Source: JAWLGW01 sp964569055 (GTDB lineage Bacteria; Planctomycetota; J058). Taken from it: a stretch of 24,250 bases of DNA. Location of the stretch: assembly GCA_964569055.1 (NCBI GenBank), contig CAZMSZ010000075.1:1-24250 (forward strand), written 5' to 3'. The position numbers and the translations under genes are program-made. The notes below the pieces were generated by a model, which was given only the letters and a program-made list of their open reading frames with translations, was not told where the DNA came from and did no database searches. Positions 23,999 through 24,250 of the stretch are shown here, piece after piece; the stretch's first letter is position 1, and every line of letters starts with the position of its first letter.

Positions 23999-24010
23999 GG
24001 CCACCATAAC
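23999..24010 (-). promoter_or_regulatory. Candidate promoter -10 region for malic enzyme
   Basis: The minus strand reads GTTATGGTGGCC shortly before the AGGAGG ribosome site. It is nearly the same as the motif before the lipoprotein pair (complement of 8596-8607). No -35 is visible. Confidence 0.35.
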
Positions 24011-24099
24011 GGAACGGCGCCCGCGAGAGCGCCAAGCCGAGGGCGAGGCGCGGAGCCGGAGTCGCAGTCGGGCTCGGGAAGCCGTCGTTTCGCCTCAGC

Positions 24100-24241
24100 C
24101 CTCGTGCCCGTGCCCCTGCCCGTGCCCGTTCCCCTGGCCCGTGTCCCTGCCCTCGGCTTCGGGCGGGCCTGTCGCGTGTGCGACTACACCAGGCGGGTCA
24201 CGGGCGCGGGCACGGGCACGGGCACGGGCACGGGCACGAGG
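24100..24241. repeat. Long GTGCCC/GGGCAC inverted repeat (dispersed family, copy 2)
   Basis: The left arm 24100-24143 and right arm 24199-24241 are imperfect reverse complements (one mismatch in the first 30 outer positions, then a few mismatches and one indel) around a spacer of about 55 bases. Both arms are hexanucleotide GTGCCC/GGGCAC runs starting with CCTCGTGCCC. The left arm matches the complement of 6991-7034 at 41 of 44 positions. The region 23982-24250 contains this element, the malic enzyme leader and no gene that I can see. Confidence 0.88.
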
Positions 24242-24250
24242 CGCATTGCG

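Overview
This is a very GC-rich bacterial window in which third codon positions are almost always G or C. Four runs of exactly 100 N show that it is a scaffolded draft, probably a metagenome-assembled genome. Lipoproteins with clear lipoboxes, an HlyD-type adaptor and an FtsX-type ABC exporter indicate a diderm. The gene mix points to Planctomycetota or Myxococcota: an FHA-GAF-HD-GYP regulator, a transmembrane kinase-like protein with a long Pro/Ala linker, a Pro/Gly/Tyr-rich RecA-like ATPase, GGGCAC-type hairpin repeats and a selenoprotein. I cannot decide between these phyla from sequence alone.

Layout. 1-3922: plus-strand ABC export operon (ATPase tail, 8-TM FtsX permease, HlyD adaptor). 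4011-4805: a secreted thioredoxin-like protein whose WCGPC active site is written Trp-TGA-Gly-Pro-Cys, followed by a strong terminator. 4922-5418: an array of 98-bp tandem repeats broken by an assembly gap. 5458-8565: three minus-strand lipoprotein genes (a PrcB-like protein, then a translationally coupled pair that includes a degenerate transglutaminase-like protein). 8781-12946: a plus-strand FHA-GAF-HD-GYP protein coupled to a zinc aminopeptidase-like lipoprotein, a gap, then a DUF2079-like membrane protein. 12937-16188: a minus-strand pair made of a RecA/RadA-like ATPase and an ATP-dependent DNA ligase. 16333-22172: the kinase-like protein, a membrane protein with a helical repeat region, and purF. 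22285-23981: malic enzyme on the minus strand. The window ends in a long GTGCCC/GGGCAC inverted repeat.

The most interesting item is the gene at 4011-4805. The TGA falls exactly on the first redox cysteine of a thioredoxin motif and the reading frame continues for another 206 codons. A hairpin with the geometry of a bacterial SECIS element begins at the TGA, and the codons forming its 3' side are unusually A/T-ending. Together these support a selenocysteine-containing thioredoxin-like protein that an ordinary gene caller would truncate or start too late. No selenium-insertion genes (selA, selB, selC, selD) lie in this window, so the genome must be checked for them.

Gene starts are tightly coupled. 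Overlapping GTGA stop/start junctions occur three times (7744-7747, 10373-10376, 20751-20754) and a TGATG junction once (351-355).
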